Part shown: positions 50,625-60,589 of the stretch, one piece after another | How the letters are laid out: every line of letters begins with the position of its first letter | Position numbering within the stretch: the first letter of the stretch is position 1 | Origin: Rhodoferax saidenbachensis | Lineage (GTDB): Bacteria > Pseudomonadota > Gammaproteobacteria > Burkholderiales > Burkholderiaceae_C | DNA: 64,000 nt | Direction of reading: 5' to 3' | Assembly: GCF_001955715.1 (NCBI RefSeq) | Contig: NZ_CP019239.1 | Coordinates: 930,001-994,000 of the forward strand | Notes under the pieces: model-generated | What the model was told of the DNA's origin: nothing | What the model saw: the letters and a program-made list of their open reading frames with translations, nothing else | Database searches by the model: none | Translations under genes and position numbers: made by a program

Positions 50625-50639
50625 AACTGTATACACTTT
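50624..50639. promoter_or_regulatory. GntR operator, copy 2 (upstream of puuD)
   Basis: AAACTGTATACACTTT, one base different from 48685-48700, 46 bp before the puuD start and touching the xdhC stop. Confidence 0.78.
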
Positions 50640-50684
50640 GCGCCTGCGCTGGCATCTGCAGGCGCTAATCTGGAGAACACCTGC

Positions 50685-51914
50685 ATGGAAAGCTACCTTC
50701 TGGACTGGGCCAATCTGCTGCTGCGTTGGGCCCATGTGATCACCGCCATTGCCTGGGTGGGGTCCTCCTTCTATTTTGTGTTCTTGGACAGCAGCCTCAC
50801 GCCGCCCGTCGATGAAGACCTGAAACGCCAGGGCGTGAGCGGCGAGCTCTGGGCGTTACACGGCGGTGGCTTCTACCATCCGGTCAAATTTGCGGTGGCA
50901 CCGCCCAAACTGCCGTCACACACGCACTGGTTTTACTGGGAGAGTTACAGCACCTGGCTGACTGGTTTTGCCCTGTTCACGGTGTCGTATCTGTGGAGTG
51001 CAGGCACTTACCTGGTCGACAAATCGGTGATGGACTGGACACCCGGTGTGGCCGTGGCCGCGGCCTTGGCATTCCTGGTGGTGTTCTGGCTAGCGTACGA
51101 CGGGATTTGCCGTGTGTTTGGCCAGCGCAAGAATGGTGATGCCATCGTCGGTGCGCTGGTAGCCGTGCTGGTGTGTATAGCGGCCTGGCTGGCCTGCCAC
51201 TGGTTTGCCGGGCGCGCGGCCTTCTTGTTGGTGGGCGCCATGCTGGCGACCAGCATGAGCGCCAATGTGTTTTTCTGGATCATCCCCGGCCAGCACACCG
51301 TGGTGGCGCAGATCAAAAGCGGCCAACCGGTCGACCCCATCCACGGCAAACGTGGCAAGCAGCGCAGCGTGCACAACACCTATTTCACGCTGCCTGTGCT
51401 GTTTGCCATGTTGAGCAACCACTACAGCTTCACCTACAGCCATCCGCAAAACTGGCTGGTGCTGATCCTGATGATGTTTGCCGGTGCGGCGATCCGCCAG
51501 TTCTTTGTGCTGCGCCACGGCTTCAAGCTGGGCCGCAACAGCCACCCCTGGCCCTATGTGGCGGCAGGTGTGGTGGTTATTCTGGGTGTGGTGGTCTGGT
51601 TGCGCCCGGCACCGGTCGAAAATGCTATTAATTCAGGAGCTGGTGGCGCAACATCCACGGGGGCTACAGCCCAATTTGGCTATGAAACTGTGAAGCCCGT
51701 GCTGGAGCAGCGCTGTTATATGTGCCACGGCGCGCAGGTGCAGATGAAGAATGTGCGCCTGGATTCGCCCGAGAGCCTGAAGTCGCACGCCCTGGCGGTT
51801 TACCAGCAGGCGGTAGTGACAAAAATCATGCCGCTGAATAACGCCACCGGCATTACCGATGCGGAGCGCGCCCAGATCAAACAGTGGTTTGAAGCTGGCG
51901 CCAAAGTCGACTAG
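50685..51914 (+). CDS. puuD: Membrane urate hydroxylase with cytochrome c domain
   Basis: 409 residues. About eight hydrophobic segments (LLLRWAHVITAIAWVGSSFY, LTGFALFTVSYLWSAGTYLV) with conserved His form the PuuD domain. About 312-332 is a Gly/Ala/Thr-rich linker, and then a c-type heme domain with CYMCH (about 345) and a Met in KIMPLNN. PuuD oxidises urate to 5-hydroxyisourate and passes electrons to its cytochrome, not to oxygen. It starts the urate pathway and is under a GntR operator. The linker is encoded by a dispersed repeat. Confidence 0.95.
   Translation: MESYLLDWANLLLRWAHVITAIAWVGSSFYFVFLDSSLTPPVDEDLKRQGVSGELWALHGGGFYHPVKFAVAPPKLPSHTHWFYWESYSTWLTGFALFTVSYLWSAGTYLVDKSVMDWTPGVAVAAALAFLVVFWLAYDGICRVFGQRKNGDAIVGALVAVLVCIAAWLACHWFAGRAAFLLVGAMLATSMSANVFFWIIPGQHTVVAQIKSGQPVDPIHGKRGKQRSVHNTYFTLPVLFAMLSNHYSFTYSHPQNWLVLILMMFAGAAIRQFFVLRHGFKLGRNSHPWPYVAAGVVVILGVVVWLRPAPVENAINSGAGGATSTGATAQFGYETVKPVLEQRCYMCHGAQVQMKNVRLDSPESLKSHALAVYQQAVVTKIMPLNNATGITDAERAQIKQWFEAGAKVD
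51621..51677 (+). repeat. Type 2 repeat, copy F, within the puuD linker
   Basis: AATGCTATTAATTCAGGAGC then TGGTGGCGCAACATCCACGG and GGGCTACAGCCCAATTT. It is read as NAINSGAGGATSTGATAQF, joining the membrane and heme domains. Confidence 0.8.
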
Positions 51915-51956
51915 GACGTTTAGTCGATGGGGCCGGTCAGCGCAGTACCGGCAGTG

Positions 51957-52583
51957 TTAGCGCTGCGCGGTGGCCAGGCGCAGCGCCAGTCCCACAAACA
52001 CCAGGCTGGCCACACGGTTGAGCCAGCGCTGTGCGCGCAGTGAGCGTTTGAATACCGCGCCAAAGCTGGCGGCAAACCAGGCAATCGCGCCAAAGGTCAA
52101 CAAGGCGGCCAGCATGAAGATGCCACCGAGCATGAGGATTTGCACTGCCACCGGCCCCGCAGCGGGGTCGGCGAACTGCGGCAGAAAAGCCAGAAAGAAG
52201 ATGGCCACCTTGGGGTTGGTGACGTTCATCACCACGCCACGGCCATAGGTTTGCAGCGGCGTCATGGGCGGGGAACTGTCGCTGTCCTGAATGCCCACAG
52301 GCGCGTTCCAGGCACCCCAGGCCAAGTACAACAAATAGCCGGCGCCGAGGAGCTTGAGCGCAGTGAAGGCGGTGGTGGAGGCGGCAAACAGCGCCGCCAG
52401 ACCCAGCGCCACCGCGGCGGTGTGAAACAGCAGGCCGCTGCACAAACCCAATACCACCATCAGGCCCGCCTTTCGCCCGTGCACGGCCGAGTGCAAAAGA
52501 ACAAACACGTTGTCCGGCCCTGGCGAGAGGGCCAGCAATACCGAAGCGGCAAAAAACGTCAGGGTGGTGTCCAGAGCAAGCAT
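51957..52583 (-). CDS. LysE/RhtB-family exporter
   Basis: 208 residues from ATG 52583. Six hydrophobic segments, with the family's ALSPGPDNVFVLLHSAVHGR near the start and MNVTNPKVAIFFLAFLPQF in the centre. It exports amino acids or related small metabolites across the inner membrane. It is convergent with puuD; substrate unknown. Confidence 0.9.
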   Translation of the reverse strand: MLALDTTLTFFAASVLLALSPGPDNVFVLLHSAVHGRKAGLMVVLGLCSGLLFHTAAVALGLAALFAASTTAFTALKLLGAGYLLYLAWGAWNAPVGIQDSDSSPPMTPLQTYGRGVVMNVTNPKVAIFFLAFLPQFADPAAGPVAVQILMLGGIFMLAALLTFGAIAWFAASFGAVFKRSLRAQRWLNRVASLVFVGLALRLATAQR

Positions 52584-52639
52584 GGCAGAAGGCCGCAGGT
52601 GCGGCATAGGAGGGCAGGGCTTGCAATCCTAACGCCTAA

Positions 52640-52667
52640 CGCTTGGCGCTTGGCGCTTGGCGCTTGG
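52640..52667. repeat. Tandem heptamer CGCTTGG x4
   Basis: Four exact CGCTTGG units in a row, with CGCCTAA before and CGCCGC after, in the 90-bp gap between the LysE and TRAP receptor genes. It may come from slippage. No function visible. Confidence 0.8.
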
Positions 52668-52673
52668 CGCCGC

Positions 52674-53651
52674 TCAGTTGCCGATGATAGTGAGCAGTTC
52701 TTCGCGGGTGCTCGGGTCGGCCATGTATTTGCCATACAGCGGAGACATGCGCCGCACCATGGGGGCCACGTCTTTCACGCGCACAAATTGCACGCCCTGT
52801 TTGGTGACCGTCTCAATGGCAGAGGCCACACGTTTGTTCCACAACTCGCGCATGAGCGTGGCAGAGTCTGTCCCGGCCTTGGAAAATGCGGCCTTGTCCG
52901 CGGGGCTCAGGCTGGCCCACAGCTTGGTAGAGACCACCAGCGCTTCGGGCGAGACCACGTGGTTGGTTACGTACACCGATTTGGCCACCTTGTAGTGCCC
53001 GGTGGATTCGAACGAGGGCATGTTGTTCTCGGCACAGTCCACCGTGTTCTGTTCCAGCGCGCCCAGCACGTCCTTGAACGGCAAGGCCACCGGTGTGGCC
53101 TGGAGCAGCTTCACCATCTCGATGTAAATCTCGGACTGCTGCACGCGAATGCGGGCTCCCGCCAGGTCTTTGAAGCTGTTGATGGTGCGGCTGGCGCAGT
53201 AGAACGAGCGCCCGCCACCGTCGTACCAACCCAGCACCACAAAGCCCGCAGTCTGTAGCTTGGCCGCAAAGCGCTCACCCAGCTTGCCATCCAGGTGCTT
53301 GAACATATGGGCCGAGTCACTGAACAGGAATGGCAGGTTCAGCGCCTTGAGGCCAGGCGCTGCATCGGACAACGGGCCAGAGCTGAACTCGGCAACATCT
53401 ACCTCACCGGCCTTGAGCATTTGCACGGCCTTGGGCTGGTCACCCAACGTGGCGTTGGAGAAAACCTCTATCTGGTACCGCCCACCGGTGTTTTGTTCAA
53501 CCAGGCTGGCGAAACGTTTCATGGCTTCGGTGACCGGATAGCCATCGGGGTGGATATTCCAGGCGCGCAGTTTGGTTTGCGCGCTGGCACTGGCGCAGCT
53601 CAGGGCCAGCAGACCAGCAAGAGCCCAGGTCTGCGCGCTAGGGCGTGCCAC
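52674..53651 (-). CDS. TRAP-type C4-dicarboxylate/sugar-acid binding protein (DctP family)
   Basis: 325 residues with a signal peptide ending CASASAQT (about 25). The DctP fold pattern is present: KRFASLVEQNTGGRYQIEVF, DVLGALEQNTVDCAENNMPS, the Arg of RIRVQQSEIY for carboxylate binding. It is the last gene of the gar unit and may bind an aldarate for the DctQM pair at 59306-61116, or for another one. A second receptor gene lies at 61181. Confidence 0.9.
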   Translation of the reverse strand: MARPSAQTWALAGLLALSCASASAQTKLRAWNIHPDGYPVTEAMKRFASLVEQNTGGRYQIEVFSNATLGDQPKAVQMLKAGEVDVAEFSSGPLSDAAPGLKALNLPFLFSDSAHMFKHLDGKLGERFAAKLQTAGFVVLGWYDGGGRSFYCASRTINSFKDLAGARIRVQQSEIYIEMVKLLQATPVALPFKDVLGALEQNTVDCAENNMPSFESTGHYKVAKSVYVTNHVVSPEALVVSTKLWASLSPADKAAFSKAGTDSATLMRELWNKRVASAIETVTKQGVQFVRVKDVAPMVRRMSPLYGKYMADPSTREELLTIIGN

Positions 53652-53654
53652 AGG

Positions 53655-54542
53655 TCAGGCCTTCGCGACTTCGTGGTTGCCCATGATTTCGAGCGCCCGC
53701 ACCAAGGCCGAATGGTCCAGATTGCCCAGGCCGTTGGCACTGCAGACCTGCATCAGTTGTGCGGCACCTGCGGTTTGCGGCAACGCCAGTCCCAGCGCCT
53801 TGGCGCCGTCCAGCGCCAGGCCCAAATCCTTCTGGTGCAAGCCAATGCGAAAGCCCGGGTTGAAGGTGCGCTTGACCATGCGTTCGCCATGCACTTCCAG
53901 AATGCGCGAGGCGGCAAAACCGCCCATCAACGCCTGGCGCACCTTGGCCGGATCGGCACCGGCCTTGCTGGCAAACAGCAGGGCTTCGCCCACGGCGGCA
54001 ATGTTGAGCGCCACGATGATCTGGTTGGCCACCTTGCAGGTCTGGCCGTCGCCATTGCCACCCACCAACGTGATGTTCTTGCCCATCAGTTGCAGCAGCG
54101 GCAGCAGGGTGTTGAAGGTGGCCTCTTCCGCGCCGACCATGATGGTCAGGCTGGCGGCCTTGGCGCCCACTTCGCCACCAGAGACGGGTGCATCCATGTA
54201 CTGGCAACCCAGTGCGTTGATCTGCTTGGCAAAGGCCTTGGTGTCCACGGGCGAGATGGAGCTCATGTCGACCACGGTCTTGCCTTTGGTGAGGCCCGCG
54301 GCAACGCCTTTGGCGCCAAACAGCACGGCTTCTACGTCTGGCGTGTCCGGCAGCATCAGGAAGATGATGTCGGCCTTTTGCGCGACTTCCTGTGCGCTGG
54401 CGCAGGAATGTCCGCCAGCGTCCAGCAAGGCGGATGGCACGGCAGAGCGTGTGTTCAGGTAAACGGTGTGGCCCGCGGCCAGCAAGTGGCCGGCCATGGG
54501 TGCACCCATGATGCCCAGGCCAATAAATCCGAGTGTGGTCAT
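53655..54542 (-). CDS. garR: Tartronate semialdehyde reductase
   Basis: 295 residues from ATG 54542. NAD(P) motif GFIGLGIMGAPMAGHL at the start, substrate-binding DAPVSGGEVGAKA and the catalytic Lys in GQTCKVANQIIVALN are all present. It reduces tartronate semialdehyde to D-glycerate. This is the shared endpoint of aldarate breakdown (via GarL) and, potentially, of glyoxylate from purines. It lies 3 bp from the TRAP receptor gene and 27 bp after garL. Confidence 0.94.
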   Translation of the reverse strand: MTTLGFIGLGIMGAPMAGHLLAAGHTVYLNTRSAVPSALLDAGGHSCASAQEVAQKADIIFLMLPDTPDVEAVLFGAKGVAAGLTKGKTVVDMSSISPVDTKAFAKQINALGCQYMDAPVSGGEVGAKAASLTIMVGAEEATFNTLLPLLQLMGKNITLVGGNGDGQTCKVANQIIVALNIAAVGEALLFASKAGADPAKVRQALMGGFAASRILEVHGERMVKRTFNPGFRIGLHQKDLGLALDGAKALGLALPQTAGAAQLMQVCSANGLGNLDHSALVRALEIMGNHEVAKA

Positions 54543-54569
54543 AGTCGTGTTGTCATCCAAAGAAAAAAG

Positions 54570-55352
54570 TTAGGCGGCGTAGCGGTCTTTGAGGGCCTGG
54601 GTGGCCGAGCGGAACACGCCTAGGTCACTGCCCACGGCGATAAAAGTGGCGCCCATTTCCATGTAGCGGCGTGCGTCGGCTTCGACGGGGGCCAGGATGC
54701 CGGTGGGTTTACCGTGGGCCTTGGCCTGGGCAAACACATGGGCAATGGCCTCTTGCACTTCGGGGTGCGCGGCGTTGCCCAGGTGGCCGTAGCCGGCGGC
54801 CAGGTCCGAGGGGCCGACAAAAATGCAGTCCACACCGGGCACGGCGGCAATCTCGCTGCTGGCGGCTACGCCAGCGCGGCTTTCGATCTGCACGGCCACA
54901 CACATGTGCTGGTTGGCTTCTTGGAAGTAGTTGGCTACGGTGCCATAACGGTTGCTGCGCTGGGATACCGACACCCCCCGCATGCCTTCAGGCGGGTAAC
55001 GGGTGGCGGCCACAGAGCGCTGGGCCTCGTCAGCGGTTTCTACAAACGGGATCAGAAAGTTGTAGAAACCCGCGTCCAACAGGCGCTTGATTTCCACCGC
55101 GTTGTTGCTGGTGGGGCGCACGAATGGGGCACTCACGCTGTCCTTGAGCGCCATGAGCTGGGGCACAAAGGTGATCACATCATTGGGCGAATGTTCGCCG
55201 TCCATCAGGATCCAGTCAAAACCCGCCACGCCGAGTACTTCGGCGGTGATGGGGCTGGCCAAGGATGACCAGCAGCCGATCAGGCGTTTGCCGGCCAGCA
55301 GGTCTTTCTTGAACTGGTTGGGAAAAGGGCGGTAGGGGACAGGGTAGGTCAT
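54570..55352 (-). CDS. garL: 2-Keto-3-deoxy-glucarate aldolase (HpcH/HpaI family)
   Basis: 260 residues. HpcH/HpaI motifs: [13 protein letters not shown] with acidic metal ligands, [29 protein letters not shown] with the metal Glu, and [14 protein letters not shown]. It splits 5-keto-4-deoxy- or 2-keto-3-deoxyglucarate into pyruvate and tartronate semialdehyde. It stands between garD and garR, giving a complete route. Confidence 0.93.
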   Translation of the reverse strand: MTYPVPYRPFPNQFKKDLLAGKRLIGCWSSLASPITAEVLGVAGFDWILMDGEHSPNDVITFVPQLMALKDSVSAPFVRPTSNNAVEIKRLLDAGFYNFLIPFVETADEAQRSVAATRYPPEGMRGVSVSQRSNRYGTVANYFQEANQHMCVAVQIESRAGVAASSEIAAVPGVDCIFVGPSDLAAGYGHLGNAAHPEVQEAIAHVFAQAKAHGKPTGILAPVEADARRYMEMGATFIAVGSDLGVFRSATQALKDRYAA

Positions 55353-55400
55353 GGCAATGCCTTATGGGTATTGGTTTGGGCAAATCGATCAGATAACGGA

Positions 55401-57020
55401 TCAGGTAATGGGTGCGGGGTTGAACAGCACCAACGAGTTGTGCAATTTCCATTGCTCAGCCCATGTTTTCTTGCGTCCGCTGGCGACTTCCAGCATCAGG
55501 TGAAAGAGTTCCCAGCCCACGTCGGCAATCGAGGCATCACCGTCCGCGATGGTGCCTGCGTTCACGTCCATCAGGTCGTGCCAGCGGCGCGCCAGGTCGG
55601 TGCGCGTGGCTACCTTGATGACGGGAACCTCGGCCAGGCCGTAGGGCGTGCCGCGGCCGGTGGTGAACACATGCAGGTTCATGCCGGCGGCCAGTTGCAG
55701 CGTGCCGCAGATGAAATCGCTGGCCGGTGTGGCCGCGTAGATCAGGCCTTTGGACTGCAGCTTTTCGCCCGGCGACAACACGCCGCTGATGGGTGCGCTG
55801 CCAGACTTGACGATGGAGCCCATGGCTTTTTCGACGATGTTGGACAGGCCCCCGGCCTTGTTACCGGGCGTGGTGTTGGCGCTGCGGTCGGCGCTGCCAC
55901 GGCCCAGATACGCGTCGTACCAGGCCATCTCGCGGGCCATGGCGTCTGCCACGGCGGGTGTGGTGGCGCGGGCGGTCATCTGCTCCACGGCGTCGCGCAC
56001 CTCGGTGGTCTCGGAGAACATCACGGTGGCACCGGCGCGCACCAGCAGGTCGGTACAGAAACCGACGGCCGGGTTGGCGGTCACGCCCGAGAAGGCATCA
56101 CTGCCACCGCACTGCACACCCACCACCAGCTCACTGGCGGAGATGGTCTCGCGTTGGCGGGCGTTGAGCCGCTCCAGATGCGGTACGGCGGATGCCAGCA
56201 CCGAATCAATCATGGACATGAAGCCCACATGTTTCTCGGCCTGTAGGCAGACCACGTCGAGTGCAGGCTCATTTTTGGCATCAAATTGGCCTGTAGCCCC
56301 CGTGTTACTTGCGCCGCCAGCTATCACTTGTATAGCAAAGCTGCCCGATGGAAACAAGCGCTCCGGCTGCAGCTTCTCGCAGCCCAGGCTCACCACCATC
56401 ACTTCACCGCCAAAGTTGGGGTTTTTGGAAATGTTACGCAGGGTGCGGATCGGAATGATGGCGTCGGGTGCGTCAATCGCCACGCCGCAGCCATACGAAT
56501 GCTCCAGGCCAATCACATCGTCGACGTTGGGGTAGCGCGGGAGCAGTTGCTCCTTGATGCGCTGCACCGCAAAGTCCACCACACCGGCCACACACTGCAC
56601 GGTGGTGGTGATGGCCAGAATATTGCGCGTGCCCACCGAGCCATCGGCATTGCGGTAACCCTCGAAGGTGTAACCCGTCAAAGGCTCGGCATTCCACGCG
56701 GGGGCTGTGGATTGCGGCAGGTCGTTCAGTGAACGGGCCTCAGGCATGTGCAACAGACGCTCATGCACCCAGGCGCCTGCGGGGATGTCCTTGAGCGCAT
56801 AACCAATTGGCACGTTGTAGCGCAGCACAGCGGCATCTTTGGCAATCGGCACCAGTGCGACCTTGTGACCTTGTGGCACGCGGTCTACCAGCGTCAAACC
56901 GTCGGGCATAACGCTGCCCACAGCCAGGCCACCGTCGTTAACAACGATGGCCACGTTGTCCGCCGCATGCATTTTTATGCTGCGGGGGACGCTCGTGCTC
57001 GTGCTGGGGGACGTAGACAT
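55401..57020 (-). CDS. garD: Galactarate dehydratase
   Basis: 539 residues. The N-terminal SAF-like part (about 15-95) and the UxaA/GarD core ([60 protein letters not shown]) are complete. It removes water from galactarate to give 5-keto-4-deoxyglucarate, Fe2+ dependent. About residues 228-247 ([19 protein letters not shown]) are an extra insertion specified by a dispersed repeat, in a stretch that is short in usual homologues. Upstream lies the Bug gene. Confidence 0.93.
   Translation of the reverse strand: MSTSPSTSTSVPRSIKMHAADNVAIVVNDGGLAVGSVMPDGLTLVDRVPQGHKVALVPIAKDAAVLRYNVPIGYALKDIPAGAWVHERLLHMPEARSLNDLPQSTAPAWNAEPLTGYTFEGYRNADGSVGTRNILAITTTVQCVAGVVDFAVQRIKEQLLPRYPNVDDVIGLEHSYGCGVAIDAPDAIIPIRTLRNISKNPNFGGEVMVVSLGCEKLQPERLFPSGSFAIQVIAGGASNTGATGQFDAKNEPALDVVCLQAEKHVGFMSMIDSVLASAVPHLERLNARQRETISASELVVGVQCGGSDAFSGVTANPAVGFCTDLLVRAGATVMFSETTEVRDAVEQMTARATTPAVADAMAREMAWYDAYLGRGSADRSANTTPGNKAGGLSNIVEKAMGSIVKSGSAPISGVLSPGEKLQSKGLIYAATPASDFICGTLQLAAGMNLHVFTTGRGTPYGLAEVPVIKVATRTDLARRWHDLMDVNAGTIADGDASIADVGWELFHLMLEVASGRKKTWAEQWKLHNSLVLFNPAPIT
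56282..56339 (-). repeat. Type 2 repeat, copy G, within garD
   Basis: The minus strand reads TTTGCTATACAAGTGATAGC then TGGCGGCGCAAGTAACACGG and GGGCTACAGGCCAATTTG. It is translated in the same frame as the puuD copy ([13 protein letters not shown] here, AGGATSTGATAQF there). Confidence 0.85.
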
Positions 57021-57027
57021 ACGAAAG

Positions 57028-57987
57028 TTAGTCCGCCTTGATGTTGCGCGACGTGATCAGCTTTGCCCAGCGCGCGTATTCCATAGCTTGAAATGTGGCG
57101 AATTGCTCGGGGGTGTTGAGCACCAATTCAAAACCCAGCTCCAGTAGTTTTGGCGCTACCGTTGGGTCTTTGATGGAGGCCACGGCGGCGTCAAACAGGC
57201 GCTTCTTCACGTCAGCGGGCAATCCCCGTGGCGCGGCCAAAGCTTGCCAGGAGTTCACGTTGGCGTCCTTGATGCCATTTTCTTCCAGCGTGGGCACATC
57301 GGGCAGCAGCGGCGAACGCTTGGCACTGGTGATGGCCAAAGCGCGCAGCTTGCCGGACTTGATCTGGGGCATGGCGGTGTTGATGTTCATGAACGAGGAC
57401 TCCACCTGGTTGCCCAGCAGGTCCGTCATCACTGGCCCGCCGCCTTTGTAGGGGACGTGTACACCGCTGGTACCTGTTTGTTGCCAGAACAGTTCCGCGG
57501 TGAGGTGATCGCTGCTGCCGTTACCTGAAGAGGCAAAACTCATCTTGCCCGGGTTGGCCTTCAGGTAGGTAATCACTTCGGCCAAAGACTTACGCTCGGA
57601 GGCCGCGGGGACCACCAGGACATTAGGTGCCTGTACCGCAATCGTGATGGGTTCCAGATCCTTCAGTGCGTCGTAGTTCACTTTGATCAAGTGTGGTGCA
57701 ATCACAAAGGGACCAAGTGAGGAGACCAGCAGCGTATGGCCATCGGCCGGTGCGCGTGCGACCTGCCCGGCACCAATCGTGCCCGTGGCGCCGCCCTTGT
57801 TGTCGACGATGAAGGTGACGCCGCCACCCATTTTTTCGGCCATTTTGGTCGAGAGAATGCGGGCGATCAGGTCGGTAGATCCGCCTGGTGGAAACGGAAC
57901 AACCAGCGTAATGGGTTTGTCGGGCCAGGCCATGGCGCCAAAGCTGGCGCCAGCGGCCAGCAGCAAGGTGATCAGTTGCTTTTTCAT
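57028..57987 (-). CDS. Bug-family tripartite tricarboxylate transporter receptor
   Basis: 319 residues from ATG 57987 (GGAG seven bases upstream). The signal peptide ends [10 protein letters not shown]. Bug motifs are [40 protein letters not shown] and [20 protein letters not shown]. Such receptors bind carboxylates or aldarates. The matching TctAB-type membrane genes are not here, so it may share another transporter or act as a sensor. It is directly upstream of garD in the same unit. Confidence 0.92.
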   Translation of the reverse strand: MKKQLITLLLAAGASFGAMAWPDKPITLVVPFPPGGSTDLIARILSTKMAEKMGGGVTFIVDNKGGATGTIGAGQVARAPADGHTLLVSSLGPFVIAPHLIKVNYDALKDLEPITIAVQAPNVLVVPAASERKSLAEVITYLKANPGKMSFASSGNGSSDHLTAELFWQQTGTSGVHVPYKGGGPVMTDLLGNQVESSFMNINTAMPQIKSGKLRALAITSAKRSPLLPDVPTLEENGIKDANVNSWQALAAPRGLPADVKKRLFDAAVASIKDPTVAPKLLELGFELVLNTPEQFATFQAMEYARWAKLITSRNIKAD

Positions 57988-58033
57988 ACGCATTCTCCTG
58001 AGTGACGGTTTGGTATAGGCGGGAGACTTGGAA

Positions 58034-59299
58034 TCAAAACCGGGGTTTGACTTGTTTCCACTCGGGACGGTAGCGCTGCATTTGGGCTACGTCATTGCGG
58101 GTGCGAATGCGGCAGACCTTGAATGCTTCATGCAGCTCGGTCAGCTTGTCCTGGTCCAACTCCACACCCAGGCCGGGTTTGTTGGTCAGGTGCACGCAGC
58201 CGTCCACGATGGGTACCTTGCCACCCACCAGCACTTCGTCGCTTTGCCAGGGGTAGTGGGTGTCGCAGGCGTAGCTCAGGTGTTGCACCGAGGCAGCCAA
58301 ATGCGTCATGGCCATGAGGCTGATGCCCAGGTGCGAGTTGGAGTGCATGGACAGGCCCAAGCCAAAGGTCTGGCAGGTTTGTGCCAAGGCCTGTGTGGCG
58401 CGTAGGCCACCCCAAAAGTGGTGGTCGCTGAGCAAAATTTGCACCGAGTTGAGCTCGATGCTGCGTTTGAGCTCGGCCCAGTTGGTGACCACCATATTGC
58501 TGGCCAGGGGCATGCCCGTGGCCTTGTGCAATTCGGCCATGCCTTCCAGCGTGGGCGTGGGGTCTTCGTAATACTCCAGGCTGCCGCGCAGCTTGTCGGC
58601 CACTTTCAGACTGGTGGCCATGCTCCAGTTGCTATTGGGGTCGATGCGCAGGGGCTGGTTGGGGAAGGCCGCCTTGAGCGCCAGAATGGCGTCGGCTTCT
58701 TCCATGGGGTCGAACACACCGGCCTTGAGCTTGATGCTCTCAAAACCGTATTGGTCAATCATCTTTCGCGCCTGCTGGACGATTTGCGCGGCGTTGACGG
58801 CCTCGCCATAGGGGTCCGGTGCGTACTCCGGGTCTACCGAAGCGTCCCACTTGTAAAACAGGTACGCCGAGTACGACACCTTGTCGCGCACAGCGCCACC
58901 CAGCAGTTCCACCAGAGGTATGCCGAGGGTGCGCGCCTGCAGGTCCATAAAGGCCACCTCAAACGCAGAAAACGCGCTGGTCACCAAATTGCTGGCCAAC
59001 GAGCCGGGTGCCAGCTCCATTTCCACATGGCCAGTCGAGACTTGGGGCGCCAGCGCCTTGAGCCGTGCCAGCATGCCATTGACATCGAATGCCGACAATC
59101 CCACTAGGCTGGGTGCTGCGCGCGTCAGCAAACCCAACACCGGTGCGTCGCCATAGGTCTCACCCAAGCCCACCATGCCGTTGGCGCCGACCACTTCGAT
59201 GATGGAGCGCAGGCCAAACGGTTCGTGTACCCCGGCAGCGTTCAGCAAGGCAGGGTCTTTGATGGCGATCGGGGTGACCCGAACAGCGGAGATTTTCAT
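58034..59299 (-). CDS. gudD: Glucarate dehydratase-like enolase-superfamily enzyme
   Basis: 421 residues from ATG 59299 (MKISAVRVTPIAIKDPALLN). Active-site elements: K-x-K in ESIKLKAGVF, metal ligands in LRIDPNSNW and LEYYEDPTP, then ILLSDHHFWGG, and the catalytic His/Asn in SMHSNSHLGIS. It dehydrates D-glucarate (or its epimer) to a keto-deoxyglucarate for GarL. It lies six bases after the TRAP permease. Confidence 0.9.
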   Translation of the reverse strand: MKISAVRVTPIAIKDPALLNAAGVHEPFGLRSIIEVVGANGMVGLGETYGDAPVLGLLTRAAPSLVGLSAFDVNGMLARLKALAPQVSTGHVEMELAPGSLASNLVTSAFSAFEVAFMDLQARTLGIPLVELLGGAVRDKVSYSAYLFYKWDASVDPEYAPDPYGEAVNAAQIVQQARKMIDQYGFESIKLKAGVFDPMEEADAILALKAAFPNQPLRIDPNSNWSMATSLKVADKLRGSLEYYEDPTPTLEGMAELHKATGMPLASNMVVTNWAELKRSIELNSVQILLSDHHFWGGLRATQALAQTCQTFGLGLSMHSNSHLGISLMAMTHLAASVQHLSYACDTHYPWQSDEVLVGGKVPIVDGCVHLTNKPGLGVELDQDKLTELHEAFKVCRIRTRNDVAQMQRYRPEWKQVKPRF

Positions 59300-59305
59300 G
59301 CGCAA

Positions 59306-60589
59306 TTACTTCAGCAACAGTCCAGGCAGCCACAAGGACAACGCTGGGATGTAGGTCACGGCTGCCAACACAAACAGCAGGGCGCCAAAGAAAGGAATCA
59401 GGGCTTTCACCACCTTTTCAATCGGCAGCTTGGCCACGGCGGCGCCGACAAACAGCACACCACCCACGGGAGGCGTGATAAGCCCCATGCCCAGGTTCAC
59501 CATCATGATCATTCCGAAGTGCACGGGATCCACACCCAGGGTTTTCACAATCGGCAGCAGGATGGGGGTCATGATCAGGATCAACGGGGCCATGTCCATC
59601 AGCGTGCCCAGTATCAACAACAGAATGTTGATCATCAACAGCACGGTGTATTTGTTGTCCGAGACGCTGGTGAACAGACCCGTGATCATGGTGGGGATCT
59701 GCATCAGGGTCATGATGTAGCCGAAGCTGGCTGCGAAGCCGATCAGGATCATCACAATTGCCAGGGTTTTGACGGTGCGGTGTACCAGCTTGGGCAGTTC
59801 ACGCCATTGGTAGTCGCGGTAGATGAACATGGTGACGAAAAACGCCCAGATCACCGCGATGGCTGCTGACTCGGTGGCGGTGAAAATACCGGACAAGATG
59901 CCGCCCAAAATGATCACCATCGTCATCAGTCCCCAAAGTGCGTCCACGCAGATGCGCAGGGCTTCTTTCATGGGGATGGAGCGGCCCTTGGGGAAGTTGC
60001 GTTTTTTGGCAATGAACAGGCACATGATGGCCAGCGTCAGACCCAGCAGCAAGCCTGGCAATACGCCTGCCAGAAAGAGTGCTGCGATGGATACGGAACC
60101 ACCGGCCGCCAGTGAATAAATCACCGCGTTATGGCTGGGGGGAATCAGGATGGCCTGCACCGAGCCACTGACCGTAACGGCTGTTGCAAAATCACGCGGG
60201 TATCCCTTCTTTTCCATTTCCGGAATCAGCACCGAGCCAATGGATGCGGTGTCCGCCATGGAGGAACCCGAAATGGCGCCGAAGAAGGTGGACGCCAGAA
60301 TGTTCACCAGCGACAAGCCGCCCTGCACAAAACCGACCAGCACTTCTGCAAATGCCACCAAGCGACGGGACATGCCACCCTCGGCCATGATGGCTCCGGC
60401 CAAAACGAAGAAGGGAATGGCAAGCAAGGAGAATTTGTTGACGCCGCCGGCAATGGCGATCATTACCGCGTCATAGGGCAGCTCAATCCACCATGCGCCA
60501 ATCAGCGCAGACAAGCCCAAGGCATACGCCACAGGCATGCCAATGATCATGAGCGTCACAAAGGAGCCCAACAGTACGAGCGCGTCCAT
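59306..60589 (-). CDS. TRAP transporter large permease (DctM)
   Basis: 427 residues with about twelve hydrophobic segments. DctM patterns: FVLAGAIMAEGGMSRRLVAF, FFGAISGSSMADTASIGSVL, GLITPPVGGVLFVGAAVAKL. It forms the Na+-coupled transport core with the small subunit upstream, whose stop overlaps its start by one base. In this setting the substrate is likely glucarate or galactarate, or a uronate. Confidence 0.94.
   Translation of the reverse strand: MDALVLLGSFVTLMIIGMPVAYALGLSALIGAWWIELPYDAVMIAIAGGVNKFSLLAIPFFVLAGAIMAEGGMSRRLVAFAEVLVGFVQGGLSLVNILASTFFGAISGSSMADTASIGSVLIPEMEKKGYPRDFATAVTVSGSVQAILIPPSHNAVIYSLAAGGSVSIAALFLAGVLPGLLLGLTLAIMCLFIAKKRNFPKGRSIPMKEALRICVDALWGLMTMVIILGGILSGIFTATESAAIAVIWAFFVTMFIYRDYQWRELPKLVHRTVKTLAIVMILIGFAASFGYIMTLMQIPTMITGLFTSVSDNKYTVLLMINILLLILGTLMDMAPLILIMTPILLPIVKTLGVDPVHFGMIMMVNLGMGLITPPVGGVLFVGAAVAKLPIEKVVKALIPFFGALLFVLAAVTYIPALSLWLPGLLLK

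Noticed and set aside
52640..52667. CRISPR-like reading of the CGCTTGG units.
   Set aside because: The units are adjacent without spacers and far too short; this is a plain tandem repeat.
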